Assembly (NCBI RefSeq): GCF_028596025.1
Contig: NZ_CP117167.1
Coordinates: forward strand, 4,712,001-4,776,000
Source of the DNA: Mucilaginibacter jinjuensis
GTDB lineage: Bacteria; Bacteroidota; Bacteroidia; Sphingobacteriales; Sphingobacteriaceae
DNA length: 64,000 bases
Reading direction: 5' to 3'
This document shows positions 45,313 to 53,871 of this stretch, piece after piece (within the stretch, counting starts at the first letter, position 1; each line of letters opens with the position of its first letter). Under the pieces are notes generated by a model, which did not search any database, was not told where the DNA came from, and worked only from the letters and a program-made list of their open reading frames with translations. Made by a program: the position numbers and the translations under genes.

Positions 45313-45347
45313 AATGGCTATACTTAAAGGTATAGCCATTTTTTTAT
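45313..45347 (+). terminator. Rho-independent terminator
   Basis: 11-bp perfect stem (45313-45323 with 45330-45340), 6-base loop, T-run. Confidence 0.92.
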
Positions 45348-45404
45348 TGAATTAACCCGGTCTGGAAAGCTTAAAATTTCAGGGAATAAAAAAAGTCTGT
45401 CAAA

Positions 45405-45444
45405 ATGTGCAAATATATGTAGTTAACTACATATATTTGCACAT
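45405..45444. promoter_or_regulatory. 40-bp perfect palindrome, probable MarR operator
   Basis: Positions 45405-45424 are the exact reverse complement of 45425-45444 with no spacer. The site ends 11 bases before the GNAT start codon, and the second gene of the operon encodes a MarR repressor. TATATTTGC (45432-45440), a perfect -7 promoter box, lies inside the right arm, so a bound dimer would block RNA polymerase. Confidence 0.85.
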
Positions 45445-45455
45445 AATTATTTGAT

Positions 45456-45953
45456 ATGGAAAATACAATATCTATCAGACCCATTTATAATGACTACAGC
45501 GATGAGATCATAGACCTGATCTTAACCATTCAGCAAAAAGAGTTCGGATTGAGTATCACTATTAATCAGCAACTTGATCTGTTGGATATCGAAGCCAATT
45601 ACCATCAGGGAGGCGGAAATTTCTGGGGTGCTTTTATGTGCGACGAACTGATTGGCACCATCGCATTTATTAATTGTGGCCATAACTCGGCTTGCATCCG
45701 TAAGATGTTTGTGAAAAAGGAGTATCGTGGTAAAGAACTGGGCACTGCACAACAATTACTTAATACATTACTGCAATATTGCAGCGAACGGGAAATTACG
45801 CACATCTATCTGGGCACAGTTCATCAGTTAAAAGCTGCACACCGGTTTTATGAGCGCAATGGTTTTACGCCGATTGCGGTTAATGATCTGCCATCGTATT
45901 TTCCGCTCATGCTTACCGACAATATGTTTTATCAGTTACATTTGGACAAATAA
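45456..45953 (+). CDS. GNAT-family N-acetyltransferase
   Basis: 165 residues with the GNAT fold; acetyl-CoA loop in motif A RKMFVKKEYRGKELGTAQQLL-like region (R-G-K-E-L-G-T), then HIYLGTVHQLKAAHRFYERNGF as motif B. Acetylates an amine: protein N-terminus, antibiotic or metabolite. The next gene, 8 bases on, encodes a MarR regulator, and the 40-bp palindrome lies just upstream; this looks like a self-regulated detoxification pair. Confidence 0.88.
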   Translation: MENTISIRPIYNDYSDEIIDLILTIQQKEFGLSITINQQLDLLDIEANYHQGGGNFWGAFMCDELIGTIAFINCGHNSACIRKMFVKKEYRGKELGTAQQLLNTLLQYCSEREITHIYLGTVHQLKAAHRFYERNGFTPIAVNDLPSYFPLMLTDNMFYQLHLDK

Positions 45954-45961
45954 ACCACGCT

Positions 45962-46468
45962 ATGAATGTTATTAACGACCTGGGCATATTGGCTATTGCC
46001 ACCCGTTTACAACGCCTCGCAGAACAGATGCGTAAGGACGGCCTGCTGATCTATAAAGCCTATGGCGTAGATTTTGAACCCAAGTGGTTCCCTGTAATTT
46101 ATACACTACATGTAAAGCCTATTTTGAGCGTGGTTGAGTTGGCTGCCGAGATTGGCTATTCACACCCTTCTACCATCACTCTATTAAAGGAACTGGAAAA
46201 ACAGAAACTGATAAAATCTGGAAAGGATAAAACCGACGAGCGTAAGCGACTGGTGCAGTTGACAGAAAAAGGACAAGCGCTCATAACCCGGATGGAGCCT
46301 GTATGGCAAGTAATGATAGCCGCCTCTACACAACTAACCGAAACCCAGAACAACCTGATGAAAGCACTGGAAGAGGTAGAGCAACAAATGGAGCTACAAA
46401 GCTTTTACCAGCGCGCCAGGGTTATTATGGCAGCTAATGAATTGAAAGCTGAGAAAAAGGTTAATTAA
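45962..46468 (+). CDS. MarR-family transcriptional regulator
   Basis: 168 residues, winged helix-turn-helix with LSVVELAAEIGYSHPSTITLLKELEKQ as recognition helices and KDKTDERKRLVQLTEKG as the wing, flanked by dimerisation helices. It should repress its own operon by binding the palindrome at 45405-45444 and be released by a small ligand. The 3' end overlaps the convergent GAF-PAS gene by 8 bases. Confidence 0.9.
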   Translation: MNVINDLGILAIATRLQRLAEQMRKDGLLIYKAYGVDFEPKWFPVIYTLHVKPILSVVELAAEIGYSHPSTITLLKELEKQKLIKSGKDKTDERKRLVQLTEKGQALITRMEPVWQVMIAASTQLTETQNNLMKALEEVEQQMELQSFYQRARVIMAANELKAEKKVN

Positions 46469-47603
46469 CGATAATGCTGTTATTAAGCGTGGTTTCAGAT
46501 TCGGCAACTATACCGCAAATTTTATCGTCGAGTTCGTTTACAGTGGTTTCTATCATTTTAAAATAGGCGTAGTCATCGTAAGGATGTTCCTCTTCCAATT
46601 TAATTAATTCCATTATACCCATTAATGAAGCTACCGGCCTGCGCAATTCATGCGATTGTATAATGGCTATGCGTTGCAGCGCTTCATTTTGCAACGTAAT
46701 TTGTTCTTCGTGTTTTTTACGCGCTGTTATGTCTGATACATTAAGCGCCACGCCCGATATTTCTGCTCCTTCTTTAACCGGTGTAAAATAAACCTCGAGC
46801 CAGGCGGCATACGGAGTGTCTTTTCTGACAAAAAATTCGGTACGTACATTATGCCCTGCTAACGCCGCACTGTAATATCTTACCAGTTTTTTTAATACCA
46901 CAGGCTCCAGATAATCCGATAAGAAAGCTCCTGCAATTATCTGTTTGCCTATTGTCCTATCGTAGTATTTTGCTGCCGCATTATTAAACGCCAGGATATT
47001 CAGGTGTTTACCCAGTAAAATAAATAAGTCTTTCGAGCTATCGAATATAGCCTTCAAATGCAGTTGCGAAGCATCGGCATCTTCCTTTTGCTTTAATACC
47101 TCCTGGTGTTTTTCATCCAGGGTTTGCAAACTCCAGTTTAACTCCATTAGGTTCATTACCTGTTTAGCCAATACTTTTAATGTTGTTTGCTGGGTTTCGG
47201 TAAGTTCTTTGGGTTTTACATCCAGTATACATAGCGTACCTGCATTATGCCCATCACGGGTGGTTAGGTTAGCCCCCGCATAAAATCTTATTTTAGGCCC
47301 ATCTTCAACAAAAGGATGTTTGCTGAAACGTTCGTCTTTACTGGCATCGGGTACAATCAACAACTCGTCCTGTTCAATGGTAAACCGGCAAAACGATGCC
47401 TCACGTGTATTACAGTAAATATCCACGCCTTGGGTTGCCTTAAACCATTGCATGTCCTCATCAATAAGCGTAACCATCGCAATGGGTGTTTCGCAAATCT
47501 GGGCTGTAAGGTTTACAATATCATTAAGGTCTTTAGTGATATCGTCATTCAATACCATAAAACGGCTTACAGCCTCAAGTCTTTTGCTTTCGCTACTTAT
47601 CAT
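46461..47603 (-). CDS. GAF-PAS protein with HisKA but no kinase catalytic domain
   Basis: 380 residues: GAF (~20-155, with FCRFTI and AGANLTT patterns typical of small-ligand GAF), coiled coil (~160-182), PAS with PAC ending SDITARKKHEE (~183-297), then a HisKA-like helix pair with H318 in SHELRRPVASLMG. The chain ends ~60 residues later, with no N, G1 or G2 boxes, so it cannot bind ATP by itself. This is not a frameshift: the frame is clean and the gene ends normally. It may be phosphorylated in trans or act as a dimer partner. Confidence 0.85.
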   Translation of the reverse strand: MISSESKRLEAVSRFMVLNDDITKDLNDIVNLTAQICETPIAMVTLIDEDMQWFKATQGVDIYCNTREASFCRFTIEQDELLIVPDASKDERFSKHPFVEDGPKIRFYAGANLTTRDGHNAGTLCILDVKPKELTETQQTTLKVLAKQVMNLMELNWSLQTLDEKHQEVLKQKEDADASQLHLKAIFDSSKDLFILLGKHLNILAFNNAAAKYYDRTIGKQIIAGAFLSDYLEPVVLKKLVRYYSAALAGHNVRTEFFVRKDTPYAAWLEVYFTPVKEGAEISGVALNVSDITARKKHEEQITLQNEALQRIAIIQSHELRRPVASLMGIMELIKLEEEHPYDDYAYFKMIETTVNELDDKICGIVAESETTLNNSIIVN

Positions 47604-47867
47604 TGATCTCAGTTGGGGCTTTGAGCGTAAATTTGTGTGCTTTTATATTTTATATACGTTTTTTAAGTATCGGGAGTTTCGGCATTAGTACGTAATATAG
47701 TCTTTTATTTTTACTCTTATTATTGATTCCGAACATCTGTTCAATAATAATTAAAAATCAGCTAAATCACTATAGCAAGGCCTCGTGTTATCACCCTAAA
47801 TTTAATTACTTACAACCTAAACATTTAAGCGCTGTTTGTTATTAAGTATTAGAAAATAGCTCAAGCC

Positions 47868-48389
47868 ATGAAATACACATTCCTACTCGGATCAAACGCT
47901 TTCATCGTTGATCAACCCGTTATCACTTACGTACAGGATGGTAACGCCATCGAATTATTAAGAATTAAAAGTGTTTATGCCCCGGCAGCAAACGGTTCGG
48001 AAGCCAAATTACTGGTTGTAGACACCAACATTACAGATACACTTGGCCATAACATTGCCCTGGCCGATAATGATTATGACCATCCTGAATACAAAGTACA
48101 ACGAACCGATAACCAGGTACATATTACCAATGGTACCGTGCATACTGTGCTTGATGTTTTACAACTCGATCAGCATACTGCCGAAGGACTTTCGAGCCAT
48201 GTACTTAATGAATTGCATAATATTGGCGAAACTCATATTTTGCGCTTACGCGGCGATTTTATGATTGGTGAACACCACATTACTATTGATAACGAGAAGC
48301 TTTTTATTGATGACGACAGCATTGCCGAAAGCGTGCACGTTGGGCACAATGGCGGCATACAATTAAGTAAAGACGGCGTACGTGTTTAA
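47868..48389 (+). CDS. Hypothetical protein, thioredoxin-linked
   Basis: 173 residues, soluble, all-beta in appearance, no signal peptide, no family recognised. Ends 12 bases before the thioredoxin gene, so the two are co-transcribed. Contains no cysteine at all, thus it is not itself a redox enzyme; it could be a partner or a stress protein. Confidence 0.7.
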   Translation: MKYTFLLGSNAFIVDQPVITYVQDGNAIELLRIKSVYAPAANGSEAKLLVVDTNITDTLGHNIALADNDYDHPEYKVQRTDNQVHITNGTVHTVLDVLQLDQHTAEGLSSHVLNELHNIGETHILRLRGDFMIGEHHITIDNEKLFIDDDSIAESVHVGHNGGIQLSKDGVRV

Positions 48390-48401
48390 AAACTAAGAAC
48401 T

Positions 48402-48698
48402 ATGGCAACATTTGCAGATCTGTTAAAAGATGAGAAACCGGTATTGGTCGATTTTTCGGCCGAGTGGTGCGGGCCTTGTAAAATGATGGCCCCTATTTTA
48501 AAGCAACTGAAAGATATGACGGGCGACAGTATAAAGATTTTAAAGATTGATATTGACAAAAACCCATCTACAGCAGATGCTTATAAAATACAGGGTGTAC
48601 CCACACTCATCTTGTTTAAAGACGGGCAAGCTAAATGGCGCCAATCTGGTGTGATGCAGGCTGCACAGCTAAAGCAGATCATCGATCAACATATTTAG
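48402..48698 (+). CDS. trxA: Thioredoxin
   Basis: 98 residues, full thioredoxin fold with W22-C23-G-P-C26, buried Asp (LVDFSAEW) and cis-Pro in GVPTLILF. Cytoplasmic dithiol reductase. The genome probably has other thioredoxins, so the symbol is by family only. Confidence 0.95.
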   Translation: MATFADLLKDEKPVLVDFSAEWCGPCKMMAPILKQLKDMTGDSIKILKIDIDKNPSTADAYKIQGVPTLILFKDGQAKWRQSGVMQAAQLKQIIDQHI

Positions 48699-48829
48699 GC
48701 TGCAATTTCAACGGATAATACCGAAGAAAATATTTTAACAATGTGGAAAACTCTTAAACATTTGTTGAAATTACAGCTACAGAAATGGCATACTAATTGT
48801 CTTATAATCAACATTAAAGGCGATGAAAT

Positions 48830-49069
48830 ATGAGTCCGTTTTACAGAAGATTAGTAACATTCGGCCAGTTAGTGCAGCAGCTGAGCCGGATAAATCAAAC
48901 CAACTACAAGGATTATTTTGAGATAGAACATCCGGGATTCCCCGTGTTCGAAAGCAAAAGCCGTGTTAAGCCGAGGCTATCATTTAAAAAGCCTTGCCCT
49001 AAAGCTGATCGTAACCAGATTACCGACCTGTTTAACAAATGCTTTAACACGCATGATTTGACAATGTAA
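48830..49069 (+). CDS. Small basic hypothetical protein
   Basis: 79 residues, basic, soluble, no recognised family (PFYRRLVTFGQLVQQLSRINQ at the N-terminus, two cysteines later). A single gene with a plausible start and codon use similar to neighbours, but with no context support. Confidence 0.45.
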   Translation: MSPFYRRLVTFGQLVQQLSRINQTNYKDYFEIEHPGFPVFESKSRVKPRLSFKKPCPKADRNQITDLFNKCFNTHDLTM

Positions 49070-49209
49070 TTATTGAGTTATTATGTTAATAGTTAAGTTA
49101 TCCTATCTATCATCCATTGTCTTTCGTCTTTGATCTTGTTATTTAACTTTTGACTTAGAACCGAACATAATAGAATGCATGTTGTTGCCTAATAAACATC
49201 ATTCTGTTT

Positions 49210-49944
49210 ATGACTTATAAGCATCTGCTCCTGCTTTTATTTATACTGATAACTCACAACTGCCTGGCGCAGTTTAATGATACCACGCATTATTACACCA
49301 AATTTGCTTCGTCAGGTTCTATCAATAAAACCGAATCGAGCAGTACATATCTCCTGAATAATAGCTTTAAGTTCGGTGTTAAGAAGAAATCACTCGCCAT
49401 GAACTTCAATAACAACTGGATTTATGGTAAAACCGATCATGAGATCACGAATAATGATTTCAATACTTCACTCGATTTTGATATCCAAAAAGATAGCGCA
49501 CGTTTTTACTACTGGGGGCTGGCTAATTATACCACCAGCATATCGTTAAAAATTAATAACCAGTTACAGGCCGGTGGTGGCGTTGCCTACGATCTTGTGA
49601 AAACCAAGGTATCTATGTTGAACCTAAGCGATGGTATTTTATACGACCGTGGCGATTTATTTTTAGATGATGACACACACGATGTATACAACACTTACCG
49701 AAACTCGTTCCGGGTGCTTTTTAAGTTTGTAATTAAAGATATTATTGTGCTTGATGGCAGCGATTTTGTGCAGAACTCGTTTACACGTGGCAGCGATTAT
49801 ATTATCCGCTCTACCACCAACCTTTCTGTGAAACTGAGAAAGTGGCTTAGCCTAACAACATCATACAATTACAACCGCATGAACCGCACGGCACGTGAGA
49901 ATTCACTGTTAAGTTACGGGCTGACCGCCGAGAAATATTTTTAG
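49210..49944 (+). CDS. DUF481 outer-membrane beta-barrel-like protein
   Basis: 244 residues: signal peptide (cut after CLAQ) and alternating-residue beta strands ending in an aromatic residue (EKYF at the C-terminus), the pattern of a DUF481 barrel. Function unknown; such proteins are acid- or salt-induced in some bacteria. Its stop overlaps the stop of the convergent next gene by 3 bases. Confidence 0.75.
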   Translation: MTYKHLLLLLFILITHNCLAQFNDTTHYYTKFASSGSINKTESSSTYLLNNSFKFGVKKKSLAMNFNNNWIYGKTDHEITNNDFNTSLDFDIQKDSARFYYWGLANYTTSISLKINNQLQAGGGVAYDLVKTKVSMLNLSDGILYDRGDLFLDDDTHDVYNTYRNSFRVLFKFVIKDIIVLDGSDFVQNSFTRGSDYIIRSTTNLSVKLRKWLSLTTSYNYNRMNRTARENSLLSYGLTAEKYF

Positions 49945-50444
49945 TCGAGCGAGATAAGGCGCTTTTCGTGTACCTCTACCGAGTAATAATCATTTTTTCC
50001 GGGCAATGGCGTATAAACTGATACAGCATACATATCACTTTCGTACTGGCGAATGGTTTTATCGTTATCTGTACCCTTAAATGTCATAGGGTAGCCGTAC
50101 TTGGTTATTTGCTTAATGAGTTCGTTAATGTGTTTTACAGAGGTGGTGGTATAGCTTAAAACATGTAAAGTTTTGCCTCCGCCAATCGGCGTACCCATCC
50201 CGGTAATTACTGTTTCACGAAAACCATCTTCGCCAAACCTATTCTGATATCTATTTACAGGAATACCTTGTGTCATATCAGTTGATAAATACTCGAACTT
50301 TTTACCTACAGTTAAAAACTGGTTAATTTGCTCGGTTGATGCACCTACCAAACTCAGCATATCCTGGAAGTTAATATGCTGTGCTTCGGCTTTAGAGAAA
50401 CCTAAAAATATTACTAAAAGGAGTAAGTACTTCTTCATTATCAA
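49941..50444 (-). CDS. Secreted hypothetical protein
   Basis: 167 residues (a start at 50438 is equally possible) with signal peptide cut after AEAQ. The mature protein is small, mixed alpha/beta, no recognised domain and no cysteine. It lies 35 bases after the acylase gene on the same strand and may belong to the four-gene operon that starts with the racemase. Confidence 0.6.
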   Translation of the reverse strand: MIMKKYLLLLVIFLGFSKAEAQHINFQDMLSLVGASTEQINQFLTVGKKFEYLSTDMTQGIPVNRYQNRFGEDGFRETVITGMGTPIGGGKTLHVLSYTTTSVKHINELIKQITKYGYPMTFKGTDNDKTIRQYESDMYAVSVYTPLPGKNDYYSVEVHEKRLISLD

Positions 50445-50479
50445 TTTATTAGCTCAAAGATATAAAAATACGCGTTGAT

Positions 50480-52669
50480 TTATGAACCCGGGTGATAGGT
50501 TTTTTCGGCATGTTTAAGCACGTCTTCTTTATAAAAAAATACGTCCTTAAACTTACCATCCAGGTAGCCTTGTGCCTGATCTGTAAAGTGTTTCGATGTG
50601 GGGTCGAATGATGTTCCGCCCGTTTCAATCGTCTTGGCTTTAATCTTCGGCCCAAATTCAACGGCAGCGATAAAGCTGTTACCTGAATAACCATAACGTT
50701 TTTGTGTATTCTGTGTACGGCTCACAAATGATGGCAATTGCCCGAAGGTACTCGCTGTAGATGCAGCAGGCAAGCTCGGTGCATTATCATCAAACACGCC
50801 ATTAACCGGGCGCTGATAACGGTTAACATCGCCCCACTTTACCTTCCAGGTTCCAAAACGGTTTTGCAGGCTTTTTACAACTTCATTTAAGTACTCTAAC
50901 TCTTGATGGCCTGAAGTTTTATGCAGCATACTATCCACCCGGTCTGCCTGATAAGTACCTGCCTCTGTCGATGTAGCTTTGGGTAGATTCTTAAACATCA
51001 AGGTGCCCCACTCTACGGCCAAAGTAGTAGCGATAGAATTTGCAGCAGAGACTTTATCCCATTTCTGCAACTCCTGCATCGGTTCAACCAAATGTTGCTT
51101 CAATGTATCGGTTGATTGGTTATAAGCACTAACCAGATCGGGCAGCAACACGTCGAATGCTGAAAGATAACGGTTATAACCCGTAGCAATCATATCATCC
51201 ATTGATAACTTACCTGATGCCGCCAACAACTTAGCAGCTGTTACCCCGCGATAATTCTGCCCATCAGGAGCCATATACTGCGGGTATTTATCCTTATCAG
51301 GGCTATCTTTTCCTGCCGAAGTAAATGGTGTAGAATTACAATTCTGGATCCAGCCGCTTATCGGGTTGTATACATGTACAATCTCGTCTATCGAGTGTGT
51401 ACCCTGCCATTCGGTAGCAGATGTTGTTCCGTCAACAGGTTGACGCCAATCGTACTTGGGGTTACGTTTCGGCATAAAATCACCGTACCAAAAAGCGGTG
51501 TTACCTTTATCATCCGCATAAACAGTATTGTTACTGGTGTTGGCACGCAGTTCCATAGCCTTACGGTACTCTGCCAGGTTATTGGCTTTGGTAATTAACC
51601 ACGATTCGAGCAAGGCATTGTACGAACGGTTATAATGTTTCAAAGCCAGCCACCTGCCATCCCTACTGGCCAGCACCGGGCCGTGATGCGTTAGGTAGCC
51701 GGTGAATTGCCTGGTTGCCTGTTGGCCATCTTTTAAATAAGTCAATTTAACTTGTTTCTCTGTTACCGGCTTTTGTGCGCCGTTATATTCGTAAACCCAT
51801 TTGCCACTTTTGTTAATTACCTTTTCGGCATAAACATCTGCTACGTCGGCATAGCTCGAGGTGTGCATCCAGCCGCAATGCTGATTAAAGCCTTGGTAAA
51901 CAAAAAACTGCCCCCAGGTAACCGCGCCATAAACGTTCAACCCCTCATCGCTCACCAACTGCACCTCCGAACGGAAATAAAACGGCACATGCGGGTTAAT
52001 ATACAGCATGGCGTAACCAGATTTTGATTTGCTTGGCGATATGGCAAAACCGTTAGAGCCCATCTCGCGCTTATCAACCTCCTCTACAATTTCACGCTTT
52101 AAGCCGGGCAAAGTTGCACCCATTTGCTGCGGGCCTTTGCTATAAAACTGCTGAGACTCCTGCAATGTAATATCGCCATAATTAGTAGCAGCCACACTCC
52201 CATCCGTAAACATCAATGGAAACCACGGTTCATAATGCTTAAATACGAGCGGTTTTACTTCGGGATGTTTGTACAAGTAATAGTTAATACCATCGGCAAA
52301 GGCATTCATCAATTTTCTAAACCAGATTGGACTGGCTTTATAATCTTTTATCGCATCGGCAGTATCGGCAATCAGCTGCATCTGCAAATCTTCGTATAAG
52401 CGGCTTTCTCCGTCAGCCTCGGCCTGGCGGCCTAATTGGTATAAGTAATTACGCTCTATGCCTTTAAAATTATCTTCGCACTGTGTATACATCAGTCCGA
52501 AAACAACATCAGCATCTGTTTTACCGTAAATGTGCGGCACACCGTAATCATCACGAATAATGGTTACTTGTTTGGCCTGTATCTCACAACGCTGTGCATC
52601 AGTTTTATTGAATTGTGCATAACCCGCAATAGGTAACAAAAAGGTTAGAAGCGTAAAAATTCTTTTCAT
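50480..52669 (-). CDS. Penicillin-acylase-family Ntn hydrolase
   Basis: 729 residues with signal peptide (cut after GYAQ). The predicted self-cleavage site precedes S205 in REMG-S-NGFAIS, matching the G-S-N start of the beta subunit where the N-terminal serine is the nucleophile. Alpha part ~25-200, beta part 205-729. These enzymes hydrolyse amide bonds of acylated amino compounds such as beta-lactams or N-acyl-homoserine lactones, in the periplasm. The operon with an amino-acid racemase suggests N-acyl amino acid substrates; this is inference. Confidence 0.9.
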   Translation of the reverse strand: MKRIFTLLTFLLPIAGYAQFNKTDAQRCEIQAKQVTIIRDDYGVPHIYGKTDADVVFGLMYTQCEDNFKGIERNYLYQLGRQAEADGESRLYEDLQMQLIADTADAIKDYKASPIWFRKLMNAFADGINYYLYKHPEVKPLVFKHYEPWFPLMFTDGSVAATNYGDITLQESQQFYSKGPQQMGATLPGLKREIVEEVDKREMGSNGFAISPSKSKSGYAMLYINPHVPFYFRSEVQLVSDEGLNVYGAVTWGQFFVYQGFNQHCGWMHTSSYADVADVYAEKVINKSGKWVYEYNGAQKPVTEKQVKLTYLKDGQQATRQFTGYLTHHGPVLASRDGRWLALKHYNRSYNALLESWLITKANNLAEYRKAMELRANTSNNTVYADDKGNTAFWYGDFMPKRNPKYDWRQPVDGTTSATEWQGTHSIDEIVHVYNPISGWIQNCNSTPFTSAGKDSPDKDKYPQYMAPDGQNYRGVTAAKLLAASGKLSMDDMIATGYNRYLSAFDVLLPDLVSAYNQSTDTLKQHLVEPMQELQKWDKVSAANSIATTLAVEWGTLMFKNLPKATSTEAGTYQADRVDSMLHKTSGHQELEYLNEVVKSLQNRFGTWKVKWGDVNRYQRPVNGVFDDNAPSLPAASTASTFGQLPSFVSRTQNTQKRYGYSGNSFIAAVEFGPKIKAKTIETGGTSFDPTSKHFTDQAQGYLDGKFKDVFFYKEDVLKHAEKTYHPGS

Positions 52670-52677
52670 CGAAAATT

Positions 52678-53016
52678 CTAATAATCGTCATTCAATTCAG
52701 TAAGTATCATTTCAGGATTAGACCGGGCATATTTAAACGAGATCGAATCACCTTTATTGAGCCTTTTCGGGTTTCTATCCCATCCTCCATCGTATTCATA
52801 ACTTCTCCCGTTAAGCTTATAACTAACAGTCAAAGTATGTCCTTTGTAACTATGAAAATCAGTAATAATTCCTTTGGAATAGCCAACACCATGATTCATA
52901 GCTTCTATTCCTTGTATTTTATTTTGCCTTGCAAAAACACTTATCCAATACAAACCTCCTATAACTACAAGCAAAAACCCCAACATAGTCAGAATAAGTT
53001 TAATCTTGTCGGACAT
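52678..53016 (-). CDS. Small membrane protein, DUF3592-like
   Basis: 112 residues: one N-terminal membrane helix (~7-28) and a beta-rich domain (GIITDFHSYKGHTLTVSYKLNGRSYEYDGG...KRLNKGDSISFKYARSNPE) that resembles DUF3592 folds. Function unknown. It sits 1 base after the racemase and 8 bases before the acylase. Confidence 0.65.
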   Translation of the reverse strand: MSDKIKLILTMLGFLLVVIGGLYWISVFARQNKIQGIEAMNHGVGYSKGIITDFHSYKGHTLTVSYKLNGRSYEYDGGWDRNPKRLNKGDSISFKYARSNPEMILTELNDDY

Positions 53017-53017
53017 C

Positions 53018-53710
53018 TTATTTCTCTAAAGCCAGTTCAACTGCTTTTTCGGCGTGAATAATTGTAGTATCAAACGTAGGAATTGTGGTATCCGTTGGCT
53101 TTATCAGCATACCAATTTCGGTACAACCCAGTATCACACCTTCTGCGCCTTCGGCTACCAGTTTATCAATAATGTTCAAATAAGCTTTGCGCGAATCATC
53201 GCTGATGATACCCTTAGCCAGTTCAGTGTAGATCACGTCATGAATTATCTCACGATCAGCTTCTTCCGGAATAATCACCTCGATACCTTGATTTACGATG
53301 CGGTTCTTGATAAAATCCTGCTCCATGGTATACTTCGTTCCCAGCAAACCGATCTTTTTTAAACCTTGTTGCTTAATAGCTTCAGCAGTAACATCACCAA
53401 TATGAATCAGGGGGATATCTATACTACTCTCAACTTCCGAAGATACCTTGTGCATCGTATTAGCGCAAATTAACACCATATCAGCACCGGCACCTTGTAA
53501 GGCCTTGGCGGCATCTATCATCTTCTCTGCTAAAGTATCCCAATCGCTTTTGCGCTGCAAGTCGGCAATCTCTTCAAAATCAACTGTAAAAAGAATCGAT
53601 TTGCCCGAGTGTACACCACCCAAAACTGAGTTTACTTTTCTGTTGATGAGTTGATAATACAACACCGAACTCTCCCACGACATGCCCCCGATTAAACCAA
53701 TAGTTTTCAT
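53018..53710 (-). CDS. Aspartate/glutamate racemase family protein
   Basis: 230 residues, cofactor-independent racemase fold with both catalytic cysteines, C82 (ICANTMHK) and C196 (LGCTEIGM), and the GLIGGMSWESS N-terminus of the YgeA/RacD type. Interconverts D- and L- forms of Asp, Glu or related amino acids. First gene of a four-gene minus-strand operon. A 17-bp palindrome is 38 bases upstream. Confidence 0.9.
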   Translation of the reverse strand: MKTIGLIGGMSWESSVLYYQLINRKVNSVLGGVHSGKSILFTVDFEEIADLQRKSDWDTLAEKMIDAAKALQGAGADMVLICANTMHKVSSEVESSIDIPLIHIGDVTAEAIKQQGLKKIGLLGTKYTMEQDFIKNRIVNQGIEVIIPEEADREIIHDVIYTELAKGIISDDSRKAYLNIIDKLVAEGAEGVILGCTEIGMLIKPTDTTIPTFDTTIIHAEKAVELALEK

Positions 53711-53748
53711 GCAATAATTATTTTTTTAGAATTGCTTTTTAAGTTTAT

Positions 53749-53765
53749 TGTGTTAATTTAACACA
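53749..53765. promoter_or_regulatory. Palindrome TGTGTTAA-T-TTAACACA
   Basis: Perfect 8-bp arms around one base in the divergent region between the racemase operon and GH3. Typical size of a dimeric repressor operator; it could control one or both genes. Confidence 0.5.
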
Positions 53766-53871
53766 TTGATTAAGCAGCAGATCAGAAACGTTTGTATGTG
53801 GCTAATATCAATAAAATTAAGGTTCGAAACCAACCCTAAAAACCAATTAGATTAAATCAATTAAGCATTTT

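Noticed and set aside
46461..47603. Frameshifted kinase pseudogene
   Set aside because: No HATPase remnants are visible in any frame downstream, which is occupied by the MarR gene; the gene ends cleanly.
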